Source of the DNA: Pseudomonas moraviensis
GTDB lineage: Bacteria; Pseudomonadota; Gammaproteobacteria; Pseudomonadales; Pseudomonadaceae
NCBI RefSeq assembly: GCF_900105805.1
Contig: NZ_LT629788.1
Span: forward strand, 4,030,001-4,094,000
Direction: 5' to 3'
Length of the DNA stretch: 64,000 bases
In this document: piece after piece, positions 25,802 to 33,694 of the stretch
Layout of the letters: each line of letters begins with the position of its first letter
How positions within the stretch are numbered: position 1 is the stretch's first letter
Translations under genes and position numbers: made by a program
The notes under the pieces: generated by a model
Databases searched by the model: none
Told to the model about the DNA's origin: nothing
Seen by the model: the letters and a program-made list of their open reading frames with translations, nothing else

Positions 25802-27097
25802 ATGCTGGAAAGGCTGTTTCAACTCAAGGCACACAACACCAACGTGCGCACCGAAATTCTCGCGGGCGTCACGACTTTCCTGGCCATGGCTTACATTCTG
25901 TTCGTCAACCCGAGCATCCTCGGCGAGACCGGCATGGACAAAGGCGCGATTTTCGTCGCCACCTGTCTGGCGGCCGCGATCGGCTCGACCGTGATGGGCC
26001 TGATCGCCAACTACCCGATCGCCCTCGCTCCGGGCATGGGCCTGAATGCCTTCTTTACCTACACCGTGGTCCTGCACATGGGCCACACCTGGCAGGTGGC
26101 GCTGGGTGCGGTGTTCATTTCCGCCGTGCTGTTTTTCCTGCTGTCGATCTTTCGCATCCGCGAATGGATCATCAACGCCATCCCGCTGCCATTGCGCTCG
26201 GCGATCGCCGCCGGTATCGGCCTGTTCCTGGCACTGATCGCCCTGCACAACGCTGGGATCGTAGTCAGCAACCCGGCGACCATGGTCGGTCTCGGCGATC
26301 TGACCAAACCGGCGCCGATTCTCGCCACAGTCGGCTTCGCGGTAATTGTCGCCCTCGAAGCGCTGAAAGTGCGCGGCGCGGTGCTGATCGGCATTCTCGC
26401 CGTCACCATCGCCTCGATCGCACTGAACGTCACCGAGTTCGGCGGCATCCTGTCAATGCCGCCGTCGCTGGCGCCGACCTTCCTGCAACTGGACATCAAA
26501 GGTGCACTGGACATCGGTCTGGTCAGCGTGATTTTCGCCTTCCTGTTCGTCGACCTGTTCGACAACTCCGGGACCCTGATCGGCGTCGCCAAGCGCGCCG
26601 GCCTGATGGGCAAGGATGGCCACATGCCGAAAATGGGCCGCGCGCTGATCGCCGACAGTACTGCGGCCATGGCCGGTTCGCTGCTGGGCACTTCGACCAC
26701 CACCAGTTACATCGAATCCGCGGCCGGCGTCAGTGCCGGTGGCCGCACTGGCCTGACCGCCATTGTCGTGGCGATCCTGTTCCTGCTGGCGCTGTTCTTC
26801 TCGCCACTGGCGGCCAGCGTGCCGGCTTTCGCCACCGCACCAGCGCTGCTGTTCGTCGCCGTGCTGATGACTTCCGGCCTGGCGGAAATAGACTGGGATG
26901 ACATCACCGTCGCCGCGCCGGTTGTGGTCACTGCACTGGCGATGCCGTTCACCTATTCGATCGCCAACGGCATCGCTTTCGGCTTCATTGCCTGGACCGC
27001 CATCAAGTTGCTCTCCGGCCGTGCCCGTGAGCTGAACCCGGCACTGGTGATCCTGTCGATTCTGTTTGTGATCAAGTTGGGTTGGTTCAACGCATGA
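25802..27097 (+). CDS. NCS2-family purine permease (adenine/hypoxanthine/guanine type)
   Basis: Inner-membrane proton symporter of 431 residues, in the AdeP/GhxP subgroup of the NCS2 family. Seen: the N-terminal EILAGVTTFLAMAYILFVNPSIL, the ANYPIALAPGMGLNAFFTYTVV segment, FVDLFDNSGTLIGVA in helix 8 and GTSTTTSYIESAAGVSAGGRTG in helix 10, which line the substrate site. The ATG at 25802 follows a GGGGAG sequence. Its stop overlaps the trmA start (ATGA), so the two genes are translationally coupled. Confidence 0.92.
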   Translation: MLERLFQLKAHNTNVRTEILAGVTTFLAMAYILFVNPSILGETGMDKGAIFVATCLAAAIGSTVMGLIANYPIALAPGMGLNAFFTYTVVLHMGHTWQVALGAVFISAVLFFLLSIFRIREWIINAIPLPLRSAIAAGIGLFLALIALHNAGIVVSNPATMVGLGDLTKPAPILATVGFAVIVALEALKVRGAVLIGILAVTIASIALNVTEFGGILSMPPSLAPTFLQLDIKGALDIGLVSVIFAFLFVDLFDNSGTLIGVAKRAGLMGKDGHMPKMGRALIADSTAAMAGSLLGTSTTTSYIESAAGVSAGGRTGLTAIVVAILFLLALFFSPLAASVPAFATAPALLFVAVLMTSGLAEIDWDDITVAAPVVVTALAMPFTYSIANGIAFGFIAWTAIKLLSGRARELNPALVILSILFVIKLGWFNA

Positions 27098-28173
27098 CTT
27101 TCGATTCCCAAGCCTACGCCGAACAACTCGAAGCCAAGGTCACACGTCTGCGTGAGCTACTGGCGCCGTTCGATGCACCCGAGCCGACGGTGTTTGATTC
27201 GCCGCTGCAGAACTTCCGCCTGCGCGCCGAATTCCGCCTGTGGCGCGAGGGCGGCGAGCGGCACTACGCGATGTTCTCTCAGGATGACAAACGCACGCCG
27301 ATCCTCATCGAAGAATTCCCGATCGCCAGCCTGCGCATCAACCAGTTGATGCCGCAGTTGAAGGCTGCGTGGCAGGCCAGTTCGGCGCTGAGCCACAAGC
27401 TGTTCCAGGTCGAATTCCTGACCACGCTGGCCGGCGACGCGATGATCACCCTGTGCTACCACCGTCCGCTGGACGAGCACTGGCACGCGGCGGCGACTCA
27501 GTTGTCGGCCGATCTCGGTGTGAGCATCATCGGCCGCTCCAAGGGCAAGCGCGAAGTGCTTGGCCAGGACTATGTCGTCGAGAAACTCGAAGTCGGCGGT
27601 CGCACTTTCAGCTATCGCCAGCCCGAAGGCGCGTTTACCCAGCCGAACGGCACGGTGAACCAGAAGATGCTCAATTGGGCATACGAAGCGCTGGGCGATC
27701 ACAGCGACGATCTGCTGGAGTTGTACTGCGGCAACGGCAACTTCACCCTGCCGCTGGCCACCCGCGTACGCAAAGTGCTCGCTACCGAAATCAGCAAGAC
27801 TTCAGTCAACGCGGCCCTGAGCAACCTCAGCGAAAATGCGGTGGATAACGTCACGCTGGTGCGTTTGTCCGCCGAGGAACTGACCGAAGCGCTCAACGAA
27901 GTGCGCCCGTTCCGCCGCCTGCACGGCATCGATCTGAAGAGCTATGAATTCGGCAGCGTTTTCGTCGACCCACCGCGCGCCGGCATGGACCCGGACACCT
28001 GCGAACTGACCCGACGCTTCGACAACATCCTCTACATCTCCTGCAACCCGGAGACCCTGGCCGCCAACATCGCCCAACTGCACGACACCCACCGCATCAC
28101 TCAATGCGCGATGTTTGACCAGTTCCCGTGGACCCATCACATGGAATCCGGTGTGCTGCTGACCCGGCGTTGA
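27094..28173 (+). CDS. trmA: tRNA (uracil-54-C5)-methyltransferase
   Basis: SAM-dependent enzyme making ribothymidine 54 in the T-loop of tRNA; 359 residues, the family size. Seen: ELYCGNGNFTLPLA (SAM motif I) near residue 215, FVDPPRAGMD near 295 and the catalytic-cysteine motif YISCNPETLAAN near 318, with a general-base glutamate near the C-terminus (HHMESGVLL). The start overlaps the permease stop by four bases. A strong terminator follows. Confidence 0.96.
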   Translation: MTFDSQAYAEQLEAKVTRLRELLAPFDAPEPTVFDSPLQNFRLRAEFRLWREGGERHYAMFSQDDKRTPILIEEFPIASLRINQLMPQLKAAWQASSALSHKLFQVEFLTTLAGDAMITLCYHRPLDEHWHAAATQLSADLGVSIIGRSKGKREVLGQDYVVEKLEVGGRTFSYRQPEGAFTQPNGTVNQKMLNWAYEALGDHSDDLLELYCGNGNFTLPLATRVRKVLATEISKTSVNAALSNLSENAVDNVTLVRLSAEELTEALNEVRPFRRLHGIDLKSYEFGSVFVDPPRAGMDPDTCELTRRFDNILYISCNPETLAANIAQLHDTHRITQCAMFDQFPWTHHMESGVLLTRR

Positions 28174-28193
28174 TTGCCGGAAGCTGGGAAGAG

Positions 28194-28220
28194 AAAGCCG
28201 TCGTGATTGACGGCTTTTTT
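28194..28220 (+). terminator. Intrinsic terminator of the permease-trmA operon
   Basis: AAGCCGTC-GTGATT-GACGGCTT followed by a T run, 20 bases after the trmA stop. Confidence 0.92.
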
Positions 28221-28227
28221 GTGGGTG

Positions 28228-28674
28228 CTATGGCGCGATATCGGTTTTACGTGGACGCCCGCCTTTCTTGCCATTGGCTCGGGCGGCTGCTGATTTTGCA
28301 GCGCTGCTTTGACGCCCGTTGCGCGAAGCAACGACCGACGCCGCCATCCGCATGAGCGACGGGTTCGCCGAAATCATTCCGGCAATGGAAATATCCAGGT
28401 CTTTACCCTCATGGCACAGCGCAGTGCCGGCGAAGCCGATCGTCAGGCTTTCATAATCGGCTGCTTCAAACCCGTCGAACTCCGGATACTGCTTTACCGG
28501 CAACAACACACCGCTGCCGTCCTCGAAACGAATAGCCAGAGAGGATTCTTCGAGCCTCACGGATACTGCCTGCAAACTGCTGGCTTGTCGTGCTTCGCCA
28601 AGTTTGATGGCGGCATCGAGCATTTCTTCCGTCAGGGGGCGATGCACCGACGGTTTTGCCTTGATGACTTTCAT
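28228..28674 (-). CDS. DUF2442-domain protein with basic AT-hook-like tail
   Basis: A 148-residue protein. Residues about 40-90 fit the small DUF2442 fold (LAIRFEDGSGVLLPV...FDGF), followed by a helical segment and a basic tail GKKGGRPRKTD that resembles an AT-hook core (GRP). It overlaps the upstream DUF4160 gene by four bases (ATGA). DUF2442 and DUF4160 genes are commonly found as neighbours. The overlapping small-pair layout resembles toxin-antitoxin modules, with this protein as the likely DNA-binding partner, but activity is unproven. Confidence 0.75.
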   Translation of the reverse strand: MKVIKAKPSVHRPLTEEMLDAAIKLGEARQASSLQAVSVRLEESSLAIRFEDGSGVLLPVKQYPEFDGFEAADYESLTIGFAGTALCHEGKDLDISIAGMISANPSLMRMAASVVASRNGRQSSAAKSAAARANGKKGGRPRKTDIAP

Positions 28675-29099
28675 AATTCGATTTCAACTCCTTCCAACTT
28701 GCCGATCAAGGTCAGCAGCACCTTGTCTGCTTCTGGGTGATAGCGCGCCGATCCGATCCGGTAGATCTGGTCGGTGACTGGTTTCATCACGGGCACTTCG
28801 TTTGTTTGGCAATCCCATATCTGGTTATCGAGACAAACGGTCTGCAAGCCCGACCACCAGATTCCGCGTGCTCGACGCAGGTGCGCCGGTTGTCCAAGTG
28901 ACAGGCACAAGCCGTTCAGCACGGCGAGCGGCGGTCGACGGGACAGCGGCACGACGTCCCACAGATCAACTTCGTTGTGCCAGAAGCTGAACCGGATGCG
29001 GGCATTCCAGGCACCCGCATCTACATGGGCGTGGGGTGGGCAGTGTTCGCCTCTCAACATGATGCGAATCGACATTCCTTTGTAGCTGCATATCTTCAT
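28671..29099 (-). CDS. DUF4160-domain protein, partner of DUF2442
   Basis: A 142-residue protein. The N-terminal half fits DUF4160 (YKGMSIRIMLRGEHCPPHAHVDAG, residues 5-29). The C-terminal half ends in a DUF2442-like segment (YRIGSARYHPEADKVLLTLIGKLEGVEIEL), so a fusion is possible. It is first in a two-gene operon with translational coupling. An inverted repeat lies directly before its start. Function unknown; a toxin-like role is conjecture. Confidence 0.7.
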   Translation of the reverse strand: MKICSYKGMSIRIMLRGEHCPPHAHVDAGAWNARIRFSFWHNEVDLWDVVPLSRRPPLAVLNGLCLSLGQPAHLRRARGIWWSGLQTVCLDNQIWDCQTNEVPVMKPVTDQIYRIGSARYHPEADKVLLTLIGKLEGVEIEL

Positions 29100-29101
29100 G
29101 A

Positions 29102-29120
29102 TAACCCATCCGTTAGGTTA
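29102..29120. promoter_or_regulatory. Inverted repeat before the DUF4160 gene
   Basis: TAACC-N9-GGTTA begins three bases upstream of the start codon. This position would suit autorepression by one of the two encoded proteins. Confidence 0.35.
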
Positions 29121-29348
29121 ATGGATTTCCAAACTCGATTTTCCTTTCGAGTCCGACAACCGGTTGCCACGAGCGAACGTGTCGGAGGTCATCCAAGGCT
29201 AGCGGGCATGGGGAGCGGGGCTTGGGAATTGATTGGAAAAAACGTAAGAAAAGCTGTCGTTACGTCTTGAAATCAGGGCTCGCCTGAATTTGCCTGTGCG
29301 ATCACCGAACATAAAACGCCCAGGTCATTTCTGTTCAATTGACCGATG

Positions 29349-29363
29349 TAACCATCTAGTACA
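29349..29363. promoter_or_regulatory. Quinate-cluster operator candidate, site 1
   Basis: TAACCATCTAGTACA shares 12 of 15 bases with the complement of the site at 33673-33687 (TAACCGGGTAGTACA). It overlaps the putative -10 of aroQ, as expected for a repressor site. The TetR protein of this cluster is the natural binder. Confidence 0.55.
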
Positions 29364-29424
29364 TTTTGTCTCCACAGGCTGAAACCTCTCGGCCGATGCC
29401 AAAAACAATAAGTGGAGTTACCCC

Positions 29425-29835
29425 ATGTCCCCTATCGTTCTGGTGCTCAACGGCCCGAACCTGAACCTGCTCGGCACCCGCGAGCCGGCGACTTATGGTC
29501 ATGAAACCCTGGCGGACATTTCCGCGCTGTGTGGTCGCGCGGCTGACGAGTTTGGCCTGACCGTAGAGTTTCGCCAGACCAATCATGAAGGCGAGCTGCT
29601 CGACTGGATTCACGCGGCGCGCGGTCGTTGCGCCGGGATCGTGATCAACCCGGCGGCGTGGACGCATACGTCGGTAGCGATTCGCGATGCCTTGGTCGCC
29701 TCCAACGTCCACGCCCGTGAGCCGTTCCGTCATCATTCGTTTGTTTCGGGCATTGCCACGGCGGTGATGTGCGGATTCGGCAGCCATGGTTATCGCTTGG
29801 CGCTGGAACATTTCAGTCAGCGGTTGCGGGGGTGA
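29425..29835 (+). CDS. aroQ: Type II 3-dehydroquinate dehydratase with internal ten-residue deletion
   Basis: By family it interconverts 3-dehydroquinate and 3-dehydroshikimate. Arg19, Tyr24, Asn75 and His81 sit at the same numbers as in the M. tuberculosis enzyme. Between RDALVA and SNVHAREPF ten residues are missing. The deleted part normally contains the EVH motif whose Glu99 and His101 take part in catalysis, and the later arginine pair (Mtb 108 and 112) is shifted by exactly ten. Length is 136 instead of about 146. The frame stays open, so the protein may fold but is probably inactive or weak. It is the first gene of the quinate cluster, five bases before the dehydrogenase. Confidence 0.88.
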   Translation: MSPIVLVLNGPNLNLLGTREPATYGHETLADISALCGRAADEFGLTVEFRQTNHEGELLDWIHAARGRCAGIVINPAAWTHTSVAIRDALVASNVHAREPFRHHSFVSGIATAVMCGFGSHGYRLALEHFSQRLRG

Positions 29836-29840
29836 AGGCC

Positions 29841-30695
29841 ATGTCACGTTCCAGAGTGATACTCGCCGGGCTGATCGGCGCCGGGATTCAGGCTTCGCGC
29901 ACGCCGGCACTGCACGAACACGAGGGCGATGCGCAGGGCCTGCGTTATCTCTACCAACTCATCGACCTCGATCAATTGCGCCTCGACAGCACGGCGCTGC
30001 CCGACTTGCTGCAAGCGGCCGAGCGGATGAACTACACCGGTCTCAACATCACTTTTCCATGCAAGCAGGCAATCATCCCGCTGCTCGATGAATTGTCGGC
30101 GGAAGCGCGAGGGATCGGCGCAGTGAACACGGTGGTGCTGAAGGATGGCAAGCGTATTGGCCACAACACCGATTGTCTCGGTTTCGCCGAAGGTTTTCGC
30201 CGAGGTCTGCCAGACGCTGCCCGCGAACGAGTAGTGCAGATGGGTGCTGGCGGCGCCGGCGCGGCGGTGGCCCACGCGCTGCTCAGTGAAGGCGTACGGC
30301 AATTGACGATTTTTGATGTCGATCGCGAGCGCGCGGAAAGTCTGGCGAACAATCTGAATCAACATTTTGGCACCGGTCGCGCGCAAGCCGGGCGGGATTT
30401 GCCCGGGGCGCTGGCGCAGGCCGACGGCCTGGTCAACACCACGCCGATGGGCATGGCCAAGCTGCCAGGTACACCGGTGCCGGCGCAGTTGCTGCGCAAG
30501 GCAATGTGGGTCGCAGAGATTGTGTATTTCCCGCTGGAAACCGAACTGCTGCGCGACGCCCGGGCTCTGGGTTGCCGCACGCTTGATGGCGGCAACATGG
30601 CGGTGTTTCAGGCGGTCAAGGCGTTTGAATTGTTCAGCGACGTGGTGCCGGATACGCAGCGCATGCTTGAGCACTTTCAGAGCATGAATGGCTGA
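29841..30695 (+). CDS. NAD-type quinate/shikimate dehydrogenase (AroE family)
   Basis: A 284-residue oxidoreductase. Substrate-site residues are Ser19 and Thr21 (SRTP), Lys75 (NITFPCKQ), Asn96 and Asp111. The SxTP and PCKQ patterns match the NAD-dependent quinate/shikimate dehydrogenases (Corynebacterium type) rather than biosynthetic AroE, which has SxS and PxK(E). The dinucleotide motif GAGGAG is followed by FDVD, whose acidic residues favour NAD+ over NADP+. The ATG at 29841 lies five bases after aroQ behind GGTGAAGG, so the genes form an operon. It likely feeds quinate/shikimate into the protocatechuate route. Confidence 0.88.
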   Translation: MSRSRVILAGLIGAGIQASRTPALHEHEGDAQGLRYLYQLIDLDQLRLDSTALPDLLQAAERMNYTGLNITFPCKQAIIPLLDELSAEARGIGAVNTVVLKDGKRIGHNTDCLGFAEGFRRGLPDAARERVVQMGAGGAGAAVAHALLSEGVRQLTIFDVDRERAESLANNLNQHFGTGRAQAGRDLPGALAQADGLVNTTPMGMAKLPGTPVPAQLLRKAMWVAEIVYFPLETELLRDARALGCRTLDGGNMAVFQAVKAFELFSDVVPDTQRMLEHFQSMNG

Positions 30696-30708
30696 GCCCT
30701 GCCGCCCC

Positions 30709-30800
30709 CTGTAGGAGTGAGCCTGCTCGCGATAGCGGTGTATCAGCCAATAGATGCATTGGCTGACGGAATGCCATCGCGAGCAGGCTCACTCCTACAG
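30709..30800. repeat. Palindromic intergenic repeat, family B
   Basis: Facing copies of CTGTAGGAGTGAGCCTGCTC and its complement. It lies in the convergent gap between the dehydrogenase and the TetR gene. Confidence 0.88.
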
Positions 30801-30811
30801 GGTGGGATGTG

Positions 30812-31489
30812 TCAGGCCTGCAGGTAGCGCAACACCGATTCGCAGATCATCTCGCGGTGGCGCTGCTTGATGGTTTCGTCCGGCAGATCGATCTGGAAGA
30901 TTTCCCCCAGCGTGTGGCGGTTCGACACGCGATAGAAGCAGAACGAACTGATCAGCAGGTGCACGTCCAGCGCATCGATGCCACGCCGGAACAAACCTTC
31001 GTCCGCCCCCCGTTGCAGAATCCCGCCCAAGGTGTCGAGGATCGTGTTGTTCAGCGCCTTGATCGCATCGGAACGTTTCACGTACTCAGCGTTGTGGATG
31101 TTTTCGATGCTGACGATGCGCACGAAATCGACGTTGCGGTCGTGGTGATCGAACGTGAACTCCACCAGTCGGCGGATCGCCAGTTCGGGCGGCAGTTCGT
31201 CCAGGTGCAGGCGGTTTTCCGTGCTGCGGATATCGCCGTAGAGTTTCTCCAGCACCTCGACGTACAACTGCTCCTTGCTGCCGAAGTAGTAATAGATCAT
31301 GCGCTTGGAGGTGTGGATGCGCTCGGCGATCGCGTCGACGCGGGCACCGGACAAGCCCTGCTGGACGAACTCGACGATCGCCTCCTGCAGGATGTTTTCG
31401 CGGGTCTTTTCCGGGTTGTTCTTGCGACTCTTGCGCGGCACTGCGTCGGACTCGACAGCAGCGGCGGAAAGTTCTGAATTCATGGTCAT
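30812..31489 (-). CDS. TetR-family regulator of the quinate cluster
   Basis: A 225-residue regulator with the helix-turn-helix at about residues 25-75 (TRENILQEAIVEFVQQGLSGARVDAIAERIHTSKRMIYYYFGSKEQLY) and a ligand domain after it. The start at 31489 (MTMNSEL) is tentative; 31483 is equally possible. It lies between the dehydrogenase and quiC genes, 102 bases downstream of quiC on the same strand. By position it should control the cluster, and the TAACCNNNTAGTACA elements are candidate sites. Confidence 0.85.
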   Translation of the reverse strand: MTMNSELSAAAVESDAVPRKSRKNNPEKTRENILQEAIVEFVQQGLSGARVDAIAERIHTSKRMIYYYFGSKEQLYVEVLEKLYGDIRSTENRLHLDELPPELAIRRLVEFTFDHHDRNVDFVRIVSIENIHNAEYVKRSDAIKALNNTILDTLGGILQRGADEGLFRRGIDALDVHLLISSFCFYRVSNRHTLGEIFQIDLPDETIKQRHREMICESVLRYLQA

Positions 31490-31528
31490 CGCGGGCTCAC
31501 GGCCATCACTGCACAAGCTGGCGATTAT

Positions 31529-31564
31529 GGGCCGCGCGGGACAGTGAAGGAAGCCGCGCGGCCC
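31529..31564. terminator. GC-rich hairpin between quiC and the TetR gene
   Basis: GGGCCGCGCGG and CCGCGCGGCCC form an 11-bp stem with a 14-base loop. No T run follows on the minus strand, so it may attenuate or protect the quiC transcript rather than stop it fully. Confidence 0.45.
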
Positions 31565-31591
31565 GTGTTTAATCCCGCGTTTACGAATTCC

Positions 31592-33493
31592 CTACAACTT
31601 CGCCTGACGCGCCGCGCCGCTGCGGGATTTGGCCATCGCCGCCAGCCTTACGGCAACGTTGGCCGCGCCATAACCGGCGTAACCGTTCTTGCGCTGGATG
31701 ATCTCGAAAAAGAAGCGCCCTTCGAACGGCTCGGTGTACACATGAAACAGCTCGCCGCCCTGGGCGTCACGGTCGTAGAGCACGTTGTAATAGGCCAGCT
31801 CGCTGAGAAACTCATCGTCGAAATCGAAACGCGCGGCGAGGTCGTCGTAGTAGTTCAGCGGGATGTCCAGCAGCGGCACGCCGGCCTCTTTGGCGCGACT
31901 GACCTGGGCGAAGATGTCGTCACAATCGAACGCGATGTGGTGCACACCGGAGCCGCGATAACTCGACAACGCGTGGGAGATCGCGGTGTTACGGTTCTCG
32001 GAGATATTCAGCGGCAGCCGGATCGAACTGTCGCGGCTGCGCAGTGCGCGGCTCTTCACCAGACCGTACGGATCGGGCAGCACCACTTCGTCGTCGGCCT
32101 CGAAATCCAGCAGGCTCTTGTAGAACAGCACCCAACTGTCGAGGCTGTCGGCCGGCAGCGCCATGGCCATGTGATCGATTCGCTTGAGGCCGCCGCCGGT
32201 CTGTGCGTCCGGCAGCAGATTGAAATCGGTCCCGTAAACGTCGGCGTCCTCGTCGACCAGATAAATCAGACTGCCGTCCGGTGCGCGCACCGCCGCCAGT
32301 TCCAGTTCATTCGGCCCGACCAGCCCGCGATAGGGCTGCCCCTTGTAAGCGACCGCGCGGGCCAGCGCACTGGCGCTGTCCCTGACCCGCACAGCCGTGG
32401 CGCACAGCGACGGGCCATGGGCTTCGAAGAAGCTGTGGGCGAACGAATAAGGTTCGCAGTTGAGGATCAGATTGATATCGCCCTGACGCAGCAGGCTGAC
32501 ATTCTTGGAGCGATGCTGCCCGGCCTTGGCAAAACCGAGGCGTTGCAGCCAGTGACCGAGCTTAGCCCCGAGCGCTTCGTCGACGGCAAACTCAAGAAAC
32601 TCAACGCCGTTGTATTCGCTGGCCTGCGGCGTTTCGAAAAGGATGTCGCGGTTGGCCACCGGCGTCGATTCCTGTTCGAGACGCTGACGGGTTTTCTCTT
32701 CCAGATACAGTAGCGAACGCAAACCGTCGGCGGCGTTGGCCCGTGGCGGTGCGGCACGGAAGCCGTCGTTGAAGATTTCCAGCGACAACGGCCCGCTATA
32801 GCCGCTCTTGATGATCGGCGCGAGAAAACCCGGCAGATCGAATTCGCCCTGCCCCGGGAAGCAGCGGAAATGCCGGCTCCACTCCAGCACATCCATCTGC
32901 AGAATCGGCGCGTCGGCCATTTGCACGAAGAAGATCTTGTCGCCGGGAATACCGGCGATGGCGCTTGGATCGCCCTTCAGCGACAGCGTGTGGAAGCTGT
33001 CGAGCAACACGCCGAGGCTCGGGTGATCGGCCTGACGGACGATGTCCCAGACCTGTTGATAAGTGTTGACGTGCCGGCCCCACGCCAGCGCTTCGTAACC
33101 AATGCGCAAGCCGCGGGCGCCGGCGCGTTCGGCCAGCAGGCGCAAGTCATCGACGAGAATCTGTTGATCGCCCAGGCTGTCGGCGGAAGCATTGCTGCAG
33201 ACCAGCACCAGGTCGGTGCCGAGTTCCTGCATCAGGTCGAACTTGCGCTCTGCGCGCTCCAGGTTGCGGGCCAGGCGATCACGGCGGCAGCCTTCGAAAT
33301 CACGGAACGGCTGAAACAGGGTGATGGCGATGCCGAGATCGGCGCACATCTGTTTAACTTCGCGGGGACTGCCGTCGTAGTACAGGAGGTCGTTTTCAAA
33401 AATCTCCACGCCGTCGAACCCGGCGGCGGCAATGGCTTCGAGTTTTTCCGGCAGGGTGCCGCTCAAGGAAACGGTGGCAATGGAACGCTGCAT
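31592..33493 (-). CDS. quiC: 3-Dehydroshikimate dehydratase fused to an HPPD-like dioxygenase domain
   Basis: Converts 3-dehydroshikimate to protocatechuate. The N-terminal TIM-barrel domain (residues 1-280) has the metal ligands Glu134 (GYEAL), Asp165 (LLDSFH), Gln191 (FVQMAD) and Glu239 (SLEIF), the same numbers as I recall for P. putida QuiC1. The C-terminal half (about 290-605) is a vicinal-oxygen-chelate fold like 4-hydroxyphenylpyruvate dioxygenase, with candidate ligands His441, His518/519 and Glu597. Total length is 633, normal for the fused form. The role of the second domain is less clear. It is divergent from the MFS gene and upstream of the TetR gene. Confidence 0.93.
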   Translation of the reverse strand: MQRSIATVSLSGTLPEKLEAIAAAGFDGVEIFENDLLYYDGSPREVKQMCADLGIAITLFQPFRDFEGCRRDRLARNLERAERKFDLMQELGTDLVLVCSNASADSLGDQQILVDDLRLLAERAGARGLRIGYEALAWGRHVNTYQQVWDIVRQADHPSLGVLLDSFHTLSLKGDPSAIAGIPGDKIFFVQMADAPILQMDVLEWSRHFRCFPGQGEFDLPGFLAPIIKSGYSGPLSLEIFNDGFRAAPPRANAADGLRSLLYLEEKTRQRLEQESTPVANRDILFETPQASEYNGVEFLEFAVDEALGAKLGHWLQRLGFAKAGQHRSKNVSLLRQGDINLILNCEPYSFAHSFFEAHGPSLCATAVRVRDSASALARAVAYKGQPYRGLVGPNELELAAVRAPDGSLIYLVDEDADVYGTDFNLLPDAQTGGGLKRIDHMAMALPADSLDSWVLFYKSLLDFEADDEVVLPDPYGLVKSRALRSRDSSIRLPLNISENRNTAISHALSSYRGSGVHHIAFDCDDIFAQVSRAKEAGVPLLDIPLNYYDDLAARFDFDDEFLSELAYYNVLYDRDAQGGELFHVYTEPFEGRFFFEIIQRKNGYAGYGAANVAVRLAAMAKSRSGAARQAKL

Positions 33494-33523
33494 GTTTCAA
33501 CTCCCGGACTGCGCCGCTTTTGT

Positions 33524-33608
33524 GTAGGAGCTGCCGAAGGCTGCGATCGTTTGATCTTGATTACTTGAACAGCAAAATCAAAAGATCGCAGCCTTCGGCA
33601 GCTCCTAC
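33524..33608. repeat. Palindromic intergenic repeat, family D
   Basis: Inverted pair GTAGGAGCTGCCGAAGGCTG and its complement with the GATCAAAAGATC-type centre typical of this family. It sits just upstream of quiC, in a promoter region rather than between convergent genes. Confidence 0.88.
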
Positions 33609-33672
33609 GAGGGAATGGGTTTTTATAGTGAGGGAAATTATTGGCTGCATCCCTGCGCGCAGCAATTTAAAG

Positions 33673-33687
33673 TGTACTACCCGGTTA
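33673..33687. promoter_or_regulatory. Quinate-cluster operator candidate, site 2
   Basis: TGTACTACCCGGTTA, whose complement is TAACCGGGTAGTACA, matches site 1 before aroQ at 12 of 15 positions. Including flanking bases it forms the near-palindrome ACTACCC-GGTTAGT (one mismatch), a form usual for TetR-family operators. Confidence 0.6.
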
Positions 33688-33694
33688 GTTTTGC

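Larger units (their letters stand above)
29100..29424. other. Divergent promoter region DUF4160/aroQ
   Basis: No gene was seen. It holds the inverted repeat at 29102-29120 and a putative aroQ promoter, TTGACC (29339-29344) and TACATT (29360-29365). The element shared with the quiC/MFS region covers that promoter's spacer and -10. Confidence 0.6.
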
